Source of the DNA: Christiangramia oceanisediminis
GTDB taxonomy: Bacteria > Bacteroidota > Bacteroidia > Flavobacteriales > Flavobacteriaceae
NCBI RefSeq assembly: GCF_022570735.2
Contig: NZ_JANCNS010000003.1
Coordinates: forward strand, 372,001 to 436,000
Length of the DNA stretch: 64,000 nt
Direction of reading: 5' to 3'
Position numbers and translations under genes: made by a program. Below are positions 1 through 8,770 of this stretch, in pieces. The notes beneath the pieces were generated by a model. That model was not told the DNA's origin. It did not search any database and was given only the letters and a program-made list of their open reading frames with translations. How positions within the stretch are numbered: position 1 is the stretch's first letter; every line of letters starts with the position of its first letter.

Positions 1-1
1 C

Positions 2-490
2 ATTCCGCCGCAACTTCAGGATTTCGACCTGGTACAACCTGTAGTGAATTCCAATAATAACTCGATTAGCATCAACCTTCAGAATTCGGGAAACTACGAA
101 TATTCAATTGGAAATATAGATGGTCCTTACCAGGAGGAAACCGAATTTCGAAATATTAGTTCTGGTTTTCAAACCCTGTATATCCGGGATAAAAATGGCT
201 GTGCCATCATCAGCACCGAAATTGCCATTATTGGCTACGATAATTTCTTTACTCCGAACAATGATGGTATCAATGATTTCTGGCAGATCAGGGGGATCGA
301 TGAACCAGCTGCCGCCAACTTCGTTTCGATCTTTGACCGCTATGGAAAATTACTGAAAAAACTTCATGTTTCAGAAAAAGGCTGGGACGGGACTTTCAAT
401 GGCCAGGAAATGCCCTCTGATGATTACTGGTTTCGCTTAAGTCTTCGAAACAGGCAGGAAGTCACCGGCCATTTTAGCCTGATTCGATGA
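2..490 (+). CDS. T9SS type B sorting domain protein, C-terminal part (5' end outside window)
   Basis: The reading frame is open from the window edge and ends with TGA at 488-490, so only the last 162 residues are visible. The final ~85 residues form the gliding-motility-associated C-terminal domain: an FFTPNNDGIND motif, then IFDRYGKLL, then GWDGTFNG and a DDYWF segment. In Bacteroidota this domain directs large secreted proteins out through the type IX system (type B sorting). The upstream part looks like the end of a repeat or adhesin region. What the full protein does cannot be told from this fragment. Confidence 0.88.
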   Translation: MPPQLQDFDLVQPVVNSNNNSISINLQNSGNYEYSIGNIDGPYQEETEFRNISSGFQTLYIRDKNGCAIISTEIAIIGYDNFFTPNNDGINDFWQIRGIDEPAAANFVSIFDRYGKLLKKLHVSEKGWDGTFNGQEMPSDDYWFRLSLRNRQEVTGHFSLIR

Positions 491-561
491 AAACCTTTAA
501 AAATTGATTTAGGCCTGATAATTGCTTAATTTCGTGAGGCTATGAAAAAGAAGTTACCTGC

Positions 562-2565
562 ATGAAATTCAATATAAAATCAGATTATAAACCAACTGGA
601 GACCAGCCAAAGGCGATCGAGCAACTGGTCACGGGTCTTAATAAGGATGAACGCTATCAAACGCTGCTAGGGGTGACCGGATCGGGTAAAACCTTTACCG
701 TGGCAAATGTGATTGAAGAGGTTCAAAAACCTACCCTCGTTCTTGCCCATAATAAAACCCTTGCTGCCCAGCTTTATTCGGAATTCAAGCAATTCTTCCC
801 GGAGAATGCCGTGGAATATTTTGTGAGTTATTACGATTATTACCAGCCGGAGGCTTTTATCCCTACTTCCGGAACCTATATTGAAAAAGATCTATCCATT
901 AACGAAGAGATCGAAAAGTTACGACTAAGCACCACTTCTTCTCTTTTAAGCGGAAGAAGGGATGTGATCGTGGTAGCTTCGGTTTCCTGTTTGTACGGTA
1001 TTGGGAACCCGGTGGAGTTCAGGAAAAATGTGGTTTCCATCGAACGGGACATGGAAATTTCCAGAACCAAGTTCCTGCATTCCCTGGTTCAAAGTCTGTA
1101 TTCAAGAACTGAAGCAGAATTCACGCACGGTAATTTCAGAATCAAAGGAGATACGGTGGATATTTTCCCGAGTTATGCCGATAATGCCTTCCGGGTTCAT
1201 TTCTTTGGAGATGAGATCGAAGAGATCGAGGCATTCGATCCCGGCACGAATGATATTATTGAAAAATATGACCGCCTGAATATTTACCCGGCCAACATGT
1301 TCGTTACCTCACCCGATGTCTTGCAGAACGCCATTCGCGAAATCCAGGATGACCTGGTAAAACAGGTTAGTTATTTCCAGGATATTGGCAAAACACTGGA
1401 GGCAAAACGACTGGATGAACGTACCAATTTTGACCTGGAGATGATCCGGGAACTTGGGTATTGTTCAGGGATCGAGAACTATTCGAGATACCTTGATGGA
1501 AGGAAACCGGGAACCAGGCCATTCTGCCTTTTAGATTATTTTCCGGATGATTACCTCATGGTTGTGGACGAGAGCCACGTTACCATTCCGCAGGTCCATG
1601 CCATGTACGGCGGTGACCGCTCCAGGAAAGAAACCCTGGTAGATTATGGTTTCAGACTTCCTGCCGCGATGGATAACAGGCCCTTAAAATTTGAAGAATT
1701 CGAGGCGCTTCAAAATCAGGTCATTTATGTGAGCGCCACCCCGGCCGATTATGAACTTCAGAAAAGTGAAGGAATCTATGTGGAACAGGTGATCAGGCCT
1801 ACCGGCTTGCTGGACCCAGTTATTGAAGTTCGACCCAGCCTGAACCAGATCGATGACCTTATCGAGGAAATCCAGACCAGGGTTGAAAAAGATGAACGAA
1901 TCCTGGTGACCACCCTGACCAAGCGAATGGCCGAGGAGCTGACTAAATATTTAACCAGAATTGATGTGCGATGCCGCTATATCCATTCAGATATCGATAC
2001 CCTGGAGCGCGTGGAAATTATGCAGGATTTAAGGAAAGGATTGTTTGATGTCCTCGTGGGTGTTAACCTTCTTAGGGAGGGGCTGGATCTTCCTGAAGTT
2101 TCCCTTGTAGCGATCATCGATGCCGACAAAGAAGGATTTCTTAGAAGTAACCGTTCCCTTACCCAGACAGTTGGAAGGGCCGCCAGGCACGTGAACGGAA
2201 AGGCCATTCTATATGCCGATAAGATTACGGATAGTATGCAAAAGACCATCGATGAAACTGAATATCGTCGCGAAAAGCAGATCGCATACAACAAAGACAA
2301 CAACATCACTCCTACCGCGCTGAACAAGAAATTTGATAGTGCGCTTGTCAAGCAAAAGCTTGATATCTACGATCACGAAAAACGTCCGGATCTCAAAGCT
2401 GCTGAAGAAGAAGCTGAATACCTCACCAAGCCGCAAATGGAAAAAAAGGTTCGTGAGAAACGCAAGGCAATGGAAGCAGCCGCCAAGGAACTGGACTTTA
2501 TGCAGGCTGCCAGGTTAAGGGATGAGATCAAGGTATTACAGGATAAAATGAAGGAAATGGCTTAA
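562..2565 (+). CDS. uvrB: Excinuclease ABC subunit B
   Basis: UvrB is the damage-verifying helicase-like subunit of nucleotide excision repair; it receives DNA from UvrA and recruits UvrC. The 667-residue protein has the usual family length. Visible features are Walker A GVTGSGKT (37-44), the beta-hairpin region with [12 protein letters not shown] that clamps DNA, the DESH box in VVDESHVT, the motif VI segment QTVGRAARH, and a C-terminal UVR domain (about 625-665) that binds UvrC. The start is the first ATG of the frame. It lies 71 bp after the preceding stop and appears to be transcribed alone. Nothing is missing. Confidence 0.98.
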   Translation: MKFNIKSDYKPTGDQPKAIEQLVTGLNKDERYQTLLGVTGSGKTFTVANVIEEVQKPTLVLAHNKTLAAQLYSEFKQFFPENAVEYFVSYYDYYQPEAFIPTSGTYIEKDLSINEEIEKLRLSTTSSLLSGRRDVIVVASVSCLYGIGNPVEFRKNVVSIERDMEISRTKFLHSLVQSLYSRTEAEFTHGNFRIKGDTVDIFPSYADNAFRVHFFGDEIEEIEAFDPGTNDIIEKYDRLNIYPANMFVTSPDVLQNAIREIQDDLVKQVSYFQDIGKTLEAKRLDERTNFDLEMIRELGYCSGIENYSRYLDGRKPGTRPFCLLDYFPDDYLMVVDESHVTIPQVHAMYGGDRSRKETLVDYGFRLPAAMDNRPLKFEEFEALQNQVIYVSATPADYELQKSEGIYVEQVIRPTGLLDPVIEVRPSLNQIDDLIEEIQTRVEKDERILVTTLTKRMAEELTKYLTRIDVRCRYIHSDIDTLERVEIMQDLRKGLFDVLVGVNLLREGLDLPEVSLVAIIDADKEGFLRSNRSLTQTVGRAARHVNGKAILYADKITDSMQKTIDETEYRREKQIAYNKDNNITPTALNKKFDSALVKQKLDIYDHEKRPDLKAAEEEAEYLTKPQMEKKVREKRKAMEAAAKELDFMQAARLRDEIKVLQDKMKEMA

Positions 2566-2655
2566 GAAGCTTATCCTATTTAAATTTTACCTATATTTAT
2601 TTCATCCTAAGACAGTTAGACATTTCTTAAAATGACAAACTAATCTTGTTTGTCC

Positions 2656-3873
2656 ATGAAAAATTTTTGCTTTTTATTAGGCCTCCTGGCCTTTACCAGT
2701 ATGTTTGCACAGGTAGGAATTGGAACTTCTGAGCCGAAAGCCCAACTTGATATTAAGGCTACCAGTACGATCGAACCAGCCAATATTGATGGGATTCTAA
2801 TTCCTCGAATCGATAAATTCCCGATTACCAATCCGGGACCGGAACAGCATGGGATGCTGGTTTTTCTGAATAAGAATCTTCCCGGTTTCAATTCCGGTTT
2901 TTATTACTGGCACGCTTCCGAAGTAAAATGGAATCCCATGCTTTCAGACGCATCGGCATCCAACTTTTACAAACCGGGAACCACCGCCAGCCCGAATAAT
3001 CTTACCGAATTGATCTACAGAGATGCCAGTGTGGGAATTGGAACCGACCAGATCACTTCCAGGCTACAGGTCGCCATTCAGAATGGGAAAGATCTAGCTC
3101 TGAAAAAAGGTCTGGAAGTAGATAACGCAAATTCTGCAGTTGATAACCTTACTACCTATGGAATTATTAATGATAACCGTAGTGCAACCAACGGCACCAA
3201 GTATGGTATCAAAACAAATGTGGGTGGTGCAGGCACAGGAATCCATTACGGGATTTTTAATGAAACTTATCAGAATACCGGAACCAACGACATTTATGGC
3301 TTTTTTAACCGTGTGGGCCGGACCTTTGGAGCGAAAAGCAATAATTACGGGATCTATTCTGAAATTGGAACCATACAGGGAGTTGGTAATATTTATGGCA
3401 TCTATAGTATCGCAACTGGTGATGCGAACAGTAATGTATATGCCGGTTATTTCGCCGGGAGACTGGGAATAGGCACGAGCCCCGAAACAGAATATGTCTT
3501 GCCCACCAGCCGCGGGACCGAAGGTCAGGTTATGATGATCAACGGGACGGGGCAGGTCTCATGGTCAAATGCAGGTTTTCAAAATTATTCCTCCACGACC
3601 AGTGCAACAGGAGATTTCGTAATAACCAACGAGGTTGGAAGCCTTCGTATCAACAACCAGGTGTCAGGCCTGGTCATCCCGCCTTCGGCCTCAAATAAGG
3701 GAAGAATTATCCGATTAATCAACTGGCCCGGAACATCAGAAAAAAACCTCATTTTTCAGGGCGCTGATGATCTCTTTGATCCCCGAACCAATCAAAAGGT
3801 TCTTAGCATAAAACCAAACCAGGTTTTCACTATTCAAAGTGCAGGCAATCGCTGGATCCTTTTAAGTCAATAA
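2656..3873 (+). CDS. Exported repeat protein of unknown function
   Basis: The ATG at 2656 is preferred over an in-frame TTG at 2650 because it gives a clean signal peptide (MKNFCFLLGLLAFTSMFAQ). Directly after it comes VGIGTSEPKAQLDI, a segment that starts many Flavobacteriia exported proteins, and IDGILIPRID follows. The middle (about 165-280) holds seven or so spaced repeats built around YGI/YGF (TTYGI, TKYGI, IHYGI, IYGFF, NYGIY, IYGIY, YAGYF), which suggests a beta-solenoid or fibre-like fold. The C-terminal ~80 residues look globular and there is no T9SS sorting domain. No enzyme motif is seen. The gene stands alone and ends at a strong hairpin. Confidence 0.8.
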   Translation: MKNFCFLLGLLAFTSMFAQVGIGTSEPKAQLDIKATSTIEPANIDGILIPRIDKFPITNPGPEQHGMLVFLNKNLPGFNSGFYYWHASEVKWNPMLSDASASNFYKPGTTASPNNLTELIYRDASVGIGTDQITSRLQVAIQNGKDLALKKGLEVDNANSAVDNLTTYGIINDNRSATNGTKYGIKTNVGGAGTGIHYGIFNETYQNTGTNDIYGFFNRVGRTFGAKSNNYGIYSEIGTIQGVGNIYGIYSIATGDANSNVYAGYFAGRLGIGTSPETEYVLPTSRGTEGQVMMINGTGQVSWSNAGFQNYSSTTSATGDFVITNEVGSLRINNQVSGLVIPPSASNKGRIIRLINWPGTSEKNLIFQGADDLFDPRTNQKVLSIKPNQVFTIQSAGNRWILLSQ

Positions 3874-3876
3874 AAA

Positions 3877-3897
3877 AAAGCGCCTAATGGGCGCTTT
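3877..3897. terminator. Bidirectional hairpin terminator
   Basis: An AAAGCGCC / GGCGCTTT stem with a 4-5 nt loop lies between two convergent genes. An A-run on the left serves as the T-tract for the minus-strand hsp20 gene. Confidence 0.75.
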
Positions 3898-3918
3898 CCT
3901 TAACTAATCAAATTTCGC

Positions 3919-4362
3919 TTATGCGATCTCGATCATTCGCTTAGCCTGTACTTTGGCTTCTTCCTTCTTTGGAAGACTGATTATCAACACTCCATTGTTA
4001 TAAGATGCTGAAATCTTAGAGCTATCTACCGATTCTGGCAGGCTAAAGGCACGTTTAAATGTGCTGTAGCTAAACTCTTTTCTGGTGAATCTTCCATTCT
4101 CTGAAGAAGTTTCATCTTCTTTTTTGGTTTCAGAGGAAATGGTTAGAACATCGTTATCCAGTTCAATATTGAAATCTTCCTTGGCTTTTCCAGGAGCGGC
4201 AACTTCAACTTCGAAGCTATCATCGCTCTCTTTAATATTTACCGCCGGAATGCTGGTTCCAATGCTGTTTACATTAGTAGTTCCTCCAAGCCAGTCAGTT
4301 CTGAACATATCATCGAAAACTGAAGGCAACCAATTTGTTTCATTTCTTTTAATTAGACTCAT
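3919..4362 (-). CDS. Hsp20/alpha-crystallin family small heat-shock protein
   Basis: This is an ATP-independent holdase that keeps unfolding proteins soluble. The 147 residues show a short N-terminal arm starting MSLIKRNETNWLPSVFDDMF, an alpha-crystallin domain (about 40-135) with the conserved NNGVLIISLP segment, and the C-terminal IxI-type motif (RMIEIA) that drives oligomer assembly. Length is typical of the family. The gene is monocistronic, bounded by a hairpin downstream. A 195-bp upstream region carries a TGACAATATGACG element also found, in variant form, before htpG, which suggests stress control. Confidence 0.95.
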   Translation of the reverse strand: MSLIKRNETNWLPSVFDDMFRTDWLGGTTNVNSIGTSIPAVNIKESDDSFEVEVAAPGKAKEDFNIELDNDVLTISSETKKEDETSSENGRFTRKEFSYSTFKRAFSLPESVDSSKISASYNNGVLIISLPKKEEAKVQAKRMIEIA

Positions 4363-4470
4363 GGCTTTATGTTTTTTAGGTTATTAATCAATTAATTTCA
4401 TTTACTCTATAGCAATTCGAATACCATCGATTAAAACATGTCAATGTGGCCGTTTATCTCTATTATACCG

Positions 4471-4483
4471 CGTCATATTGTCA
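4471..4483 (-). promoter_or_regulatory. Candidate stress element upstream of hsp20
   Basis: On the minus strand it reads TGACAATATGACG, which fits TGnCA-N3-TGnCA except for the last base. It lies 108 bp before the hsp20 ATG and is followed by GGTATAATAG. The htpG gene has TGTCAGTTTGACA in the corresponding place. A role in heat-shock control is inferred only from this match. Confidence 0.4.
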
Positions 4484-4558
4484 TAAAAGCTAAATATATA
4501 CTAAATTGAGTGCGCTTATGGAAGATTGCTTAACTTTAAAATTGCTTACGCTACACCT

Positions 4559-5854
4559 ATGAAACAGCTTTATAATCGAACTATTTCCTTTTTTAATGTA
4601 CTTGAAAGCAAAATTGCCTTTTATCCTACCTTACTTGCGTTTCTGGGTTTCAATTTTGCCTTTTTCATGTTATGGCTTGAAAACAAGGGTGTTTCTAGGT
4701 ATTTACTCGATCATATTCCTGTCCTGGTCGTAAACAATGGCGATACAGCAATGACCATCCTAAGCTCGCTAATTACCGGGTTGATCTCCATGGTTGTCTT
4801 CAGTTTTTCCATGGTGATGCTTTTACTGAGCCAGGCATCCAGTAATTTTTCACCAAGACTACTGCCGGGGCTGATTAGTGACCGCAGGCACCAGTTTATC
4901 CTGGGTATTTATCTTTTTACCATACTTTATTGCATTTTCATTCTTTTTGCTATTCAGCCTACCGGGAATAAATATCAAACGCCAGGATTCGCGGTGCTTC
5001 TGGGAATACTTCAAACTGTAGTGAGTATTTATGCGTTCATTTATTTCATCCATAATATTTCCCAGAGTATCCAGATCAGCAACATCCTTCAGAATATTTT
5101 TGAAACAGCCAAAAGCCGACTTACTCAATTAATTGATACAGAGGAAAAACAACGATCAGATTTCCCGGAGACAGAAGACTGGAAAGAATATCACAGTAAA
5201 AAAAGCGGGTACCTTCAGAACATCTCTTTTACCAACCTGGTAGACCTTTGTGAAAAGGAAGACCTGAAGATTCATATTTTACCAGTCAAGGGTATTTTTG
5301 TTCTCAACGGTATCCCATTGTTTCGATGCAATAAGGAACTGGAGGAAGAAACCGTTAAAGCAATCCTTACCAATTTCAATTTTTCAAGAGAGGAACTGGT
5401 AGCCGATAATTACACACTCGCCTTCAAGCAGATCACGGAGATCATCGTAAAGGCCATGTCACCCGGGATCAATGACCCTGGAACAGCCATCAATGGTATT
5501 GATTACCTTACAGAATTGCTGGCGCTGCGAATGCGCAAGAAAGACCAAAGCCTGATCATGAGAGATGAGAAGGTTTATATAAAGATGAATACTATAGACT
5601 TTGAGGACCTTTTATATAATATCATGGCATCCATTAGAACTTATTGTAAGCATGATATTATCCTGGTTCAAAAATTATTGCTGATGTTCTATTACCTGGA
5701 AAGTCAACAAAGCGAAGACACCCGTTATTCAAAATATCTTCGCAAAGAAGCCGGTAAACTACTGAATGACGCAAAAGAGGTCATCAAAAATGAGGATGAC
5801 ATAGAAAAAGCGACCCAATTAGCCTCACAATTCGAACTTCAAAAAACTTCCTGA
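4559..5854 (+). CDS. DUF2254 family membrane protein
   Basis: The first ATG of the frame (4559) is chosen over an upstream TTG at 4526. Four membrane segments occupy roughly residues 20-165 (for example LLAFLGFNFAFFMLWL and VVSIYAFIYFIH). A long cytoplasmic part follows, in which AMSPGINDPGTAINGIDYL is the characteristic DUF2254 motif. The biochemical role of this family is not established; it occurs widely in bacteria as a membrane protein. The stop is separated from the next gene by a single base, so it is very likely cotranscribed with the DUF1456 gene. Confidence 0.88.
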   Translation: MKQLYNRTISFFNVLESKIAFYPTLLAFLGFNFAFFMLWLENKGVSRYLLDHIPVLVVNNGDTAMTILSSLITGLISMVVFSFSMVMLLLSQASSNFSPRLLPGLISDRRHQFILGIYLFTILYCIFILFAIQPTGNKYQTPGFAVLLGILQTVVSIYAFIYFIHNISQSIQISNILQNIFETAKSRLTQLIDTEEKQRSDFPETEDWKEYHSKKSGYLQNISFTNLVDLCEKEDLKIHILPVKGIFVLNGIPLFRCNKELEEETVKAILTNFNFSREELVADNYTLAFKQITEIIVKAMSPGINDPGTAINGIDYLTELLALRMRKKDQSLIMRDEKVYIKMNTIDFEDLLYNIMASIRTYCKHDIILVQKLLLMFYYLESQQSEDTRYSKYLRKEAGKLLNDAKEVIKNEDDIEKATQLASQFELQKTS

Positions 5855-5855
5855 T

Positions 5856-6089
5856 ATGGCACTTACCAATAATGACATTTTTAAAAAACTAAGAGTGGCT
5901 CACAAACTCACTAATGACGATATCGTAGAAATATGCAAACTGGTAGATTTTAATGTTTCGAAAAGCGAGCTTGGCGCCATATTCCGAAAAGAGGGGCACG
6001 AAAAGTATATGGAATGCGGAGACCAGTTCCTGAGGAACTTCCTGGACGGATTGATCATTCACCTTCGCGGCCCGATGCCGAAAAAATAA
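5856..6089 (+). CDS. DUF1456 (YehS-like) small protein, single-repeat form
   Basis: The 77-residue protein matches the DUF1456 pattern: NNDIFKKLRVAHKLTNDDI at the N-terminus, then VSKSELGAIFRKEGH and a conserved CGDQFLRNFLDGL. As remembered, the E. coli member YehS carries two such units in about 150 residues, whereas this one has one. The function is unknown. It starts one base after the DUF2254 stop, which indicates a two-gene operon closed by the hairpin at 6108. Confidence 0.85.
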   Translation: MALTNNDIFKKLRVAHKLTNDDIVEICKLVDFNVSKSELGAIFRKEGHEKYMECGDQFLRNFLDGLIIHLRGPMPKK

Positions 6090-6107
6090 ATGAGGTATTT
6101 AACCAAT

Positions 6108-6143
6108 AAAAAAAGGAGCTGAAAAAAAATTCAGCTCCTTTTT
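6108..6143. terminator. Bidirectional hairpin terminator
   Basis: A perfect 14-bp stem AAAAAGGAGCTGAA / TTCAGCTCCTTTTT around an A-rich loop lies between the convergent DUF1456 and ettA genes. A- and T-tracts lie on both sides, so it can serve both strands. Confidence 0.85.
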
Positions 6144-6171
6144 GTTATAATCATGATCGAAAAACAGGTTA

Positions 6172-7863
6172 TTATCTAACCAGCTTCTTATACTTGATAC
6201 GCTTAGGCATGATATCTCCGCCCAATCGTTTTTTCTTATTTTCTTCGTAATCTGAGAAACTTCCTTCAAAGAAATAAACCTGGGAATCGCCTTCAAATGC
6301 GAGGATATGTGTACAGATCCTGTCCAGGAACCAACGGTCGTGAGAGATCACCACGGCACAACCCGCAAAATTCTCCAATCCTTCTTCAAGCGCCCTTAAG
6401 GTATTAACATCAAGGTCGTTCGTTGGCTCATCCAGCAATAGCACGTTTCCTTCTTCCTTCAGGGTCATGGCGAGGTGCAAACGGTTTCTTTCCCCACCAG
6501 AAAGCATATTTACTTTCTTATTCTGTTCGCTTCCGCTGAAATTGAATCGGCTTAGGTAAGCTCTTGAATTCACCTGGCGGCCACCCATCATGATCAATTC
6601 CTGCTCATCGCTGAAATTCTGCCAGATCGTTTTCTCAGGATCGATATTGGAATGGCTTTGATCTACATAGGCGATCTTAGCGGTCTCTCCTACTTCAAAG
6701 CTACCTTTATCTGGCTCTTCTTCGCCCATGATCATTTTGAAGATCGTGGTCTTACCGGCACCGTTTGGTCCAATGATCCCAACAATTCCGGCCTGCGGAA
6801 GGTTGAAATTTAGATCTTCATACAGCAATTTATCACCAAAAGCCTTGCTTACGCCTTTAGCTTCGATCACATTAGTACCAAGACGTGGACCGTTTGGAAT
6901 ATAGATCTCCAGTTTTTCGTCCATTTGTTTCTGGTCCTGGCTCAATAATTTGTCATAGTTCTTAAGCCTTGCCTTTTGCTTGCTCTGTCTCCCCTTCGGA
7001 TTCATTCTCGCCCACTCCAGCTCGCGCTCCAGTGTCTTCTGACGCTTGCTCGCCTGTTTTTGTTCCTGTGCAAGTCTTTTCGATTTCTGATCCAGCCATG
7101 AAGAATAGTTTCCTTTCCATGGGATTCCTTCTCCCCTATCCAGTTCCAGGATCCATCCGGCAACATTATCAAGGAAATAACGGTCGTGAGTAACCGCGAT
7201 CACCGTTCCTTTATATTGCTGAAGGTGATGCTCGAGCCAGTGAACCGATTCTGCATCCAGGTGGTTGGTAGGCTCATCCAGCAGTAGAACATCCGGTTCC
7301 TGTAATAACAATCTGCAAAGCGCTACCCTTCTTCTTTCCCCACCGGATAGAATCGAAATTTTCTTGTCCGGATCTGGAGTTCTCAAAGCATCCATAGCGA
7401 TATCCAGCTTGGTATCCAGTTCCCAGGCATTAGAAGCATCGATCTTGTCCTGAAGCTCGGCCTGTTTGTCCATAAGCTTTTGCATCTTATCTGCATCCTC
7501 ATAAACTTCAGGTAAACCGAACATATCATTGATCTTGTTGTACTCATCAAGAATAGCTACCGTTTCCGCAACTCCTTCCTTCACAACTTCAAGAACGGTC
7601 TTGTCCTCATCCAGCTCCGGCTCCTGCTCCAGCATTCCCACACTGTAATTAGGAGAAAAAACAACATCTCCCTGGTAATTCTGATCCTTTCCGGCAATGA
7701 TTCGTAAAAGGGTTGATTTACCTGAACCGTTCAATCCAAGGATACCGATCTTGGCACCGTAAAAGAAACTCAGGTATATATTCTTCAGTACAGGTGTGTT
7801 TGCCCGGGGAAACGTCTTGGTTACCCCAGACATCGAAAAAATCACTTTCTTATCGTCTGACAT
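6172..7863 (-). CDS. ettA: Energy-dependent translational throttle protein EttA (ABC-F)
   Basis: This is a soluble ABC-F ATPase that binds the ribosomal E site and gates early elongation according to ATP/ADP level. Two ABC domains are complete: Walker A GLNGSGKST with LSGGERRR and LLLDEPTNHLD, then GPNGAGKTT with LSGGERNR and LLLDEPTNDLD. Between them is the charged linker (P-site tRNA interaction motif). The 563 residues are close to the E. coli protein as remembered. It begins with MSDDKKVIFSMSGVTKTF. No membrane domain is present in it or its neighbours, which rules out a transporter. Confidence 0.95.
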   Translation of the reverse strand: MSDDKKVIFSMSGVTKTFPRANTPVLKNIYLSFFYGAKIGILGLNGSGKSTLLRIIAGKDQNYQGDVVFSPNYSVGMLEQEPELDEDKTVLEVVKEGVAETVAILDEYNKINDMFGLPEVYEDADKMQKLMDKQAELQDKIDASNAWELDTKLDIAMDALRTPDPDKKISILSGGERRRVALCRLLLQEPDVLLLDEPTNHLDAESVHWLEHHLQQYKGTVIAVTHDRYFLDNVAGWILELDRGEGIPWKGNYSSWLDQKSKRLAQEQKQASKRQKTLERELEWARMNPKGRQSKQKARLKNYDKLLSQDQKQMDEKLEIYIPNGPRLGTNVIEAKGVSKAFGDKLLYEDLNFNLPQAGIVGIIGPNGAGKTTIFKMIMGEEEPDKGSFEVGETAKIAYVDQSHSNIDPEKTIWQNFSDEQELIMMGGRQVNSRAYLSRFNFSGSEQNKKVNMLSGGERNRLHLAMTLKEEGNVLLLDEPTNDLDVNTLRALEEGLENFAGCAVVISHDRWFLDRICTHILAFEGDSQVYFFEGSFSDYEENKKKRLGGDIMPKRIKYKKLVR

Positions 7864-7932
7864 ATATTTTAAATTAAAATTCTATTCATTTTTGAACACG
7901 CAAATATCCTGAAATTTTCAGAAAATTCAGGC

Positions 7933-8406
7933 TTAGTATGCTCCTAATAATCTTTGAATTACCAGCAACTGACCTGTATGATAGGCATTGTGTTCAATTA
8001 TTAGAAGAATTTCCCGAAACAGGCTGTGCTTTTCTGAATTTTTTACCGGCTTATCTATGTCGTTTTCCAGATCGAGAATGTAATCCTGAAGTTTTTCCCG
8101 ATCCTGAAAATATTCAGATTTAAGCTCCTCCCAGGACTCTTCAGATTCCGGTTCCTGGCTGTCGGGCCAGTAATCGTCTGGCCATTTATGTTCAGTATAC
8201 TTTTCAGAAAAACAATAGTCCAGAATATCCTTCTGGGCAAAATGCATATGGTAGAATATTTCGTAAAATGAATAGGGCAGGTCATCAGGCCTGGTCCCTA
8301 CCTGTTCCAAATTCAGATTATCCACGAAATTGTCAATGCTCTGAAAGGCCATTCCACCATTAAGGTGTTTAACCAATTGTTCCCGTCTTTGCTTTTCGGT
8401 ACTCAT
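7933..8406 (-). CDS. DinB-superfamily protein
   Basis: This 157-residue four-helix-bundle protein has the DinB/YfiT metal site: a histidine in IFYHMHFAQ and an HNAYHTGQ segment near the C-terminus that supplies two more. Members often act in thiol- or glutathione-type transferase reactions or stress responses, but the substrate here is unknown. The start codon shares a base with the stop of the small membrane-protein gene upstream (TAATG), so the two are translationally coupled. Confidence 0.85.
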   Translation of the reverse strand: MSTEKQRREQLVKHLNGGMAFQSIDNFVDNLNLEQVGTRPDDLPYSFYEIFYHMHFAQKDILDYCFSEKYTEHKWPDDYWPDSQEPESEESWEELKSEYFQDREKLQDYILDLENDIDKPVKNSEKHSLFREILLIIEHNAYHTGQLLVIQRLLGAY

Positions 8407-8579
8407 TAAACGCGACCTTTTAAAGCATTGAAAACCCAGGAAATAAAAAAGAACCCGATCCCGGTCGTTGAAAAACCGATGGCGTATTCTTTATACTTCA
8501 ATACCCCCAGTAAAACCAGGGCAGTACCAACCAGGAACATCAAAAAGGAAGCCCAGCTAAAAATAGTATTCTTATTCAT
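8406..8579 (-). CDS. Small two-segment membrane protein
   Basis: About 57 residues if the ATG at 8579 (MNKNTIFSW) is used; ATGs at 8585 and 8603 are also in frame. Two hydrophobic segments are visible (FLMFLVGTALVLLGVL and STTGIGFFFISWVF) with a KYKEYAIG turn. It resembles small flavobacterial inner-membrane proteins without known function. The TAATG overlap with the DinB-like gene shows that the two form one operon. Confidence 0.7.
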   Translation of the reverse strand: MNKNTIFSWASFLMFLVGTALVLLGVLKYKEYAIGFSTTGIGFFFISWVFNALKGRV

Positions 8580-8770
8580 TCCCATATTCCATGCTTTATA
8601 CAAATATCGGCTATTTTAATGACTCGACTCGAAACTGCAGAGTTCTTCTGTTTTTGTATTTTAGCCAATGCTTATGATAAATTAAAATTCACAAAAATTC
8701 TTTAGAATACTGAATATTTCGGAAGGAATTCCGTCAGAAAATTTAGAATTTTGAAAAAAACTTCAAATAA

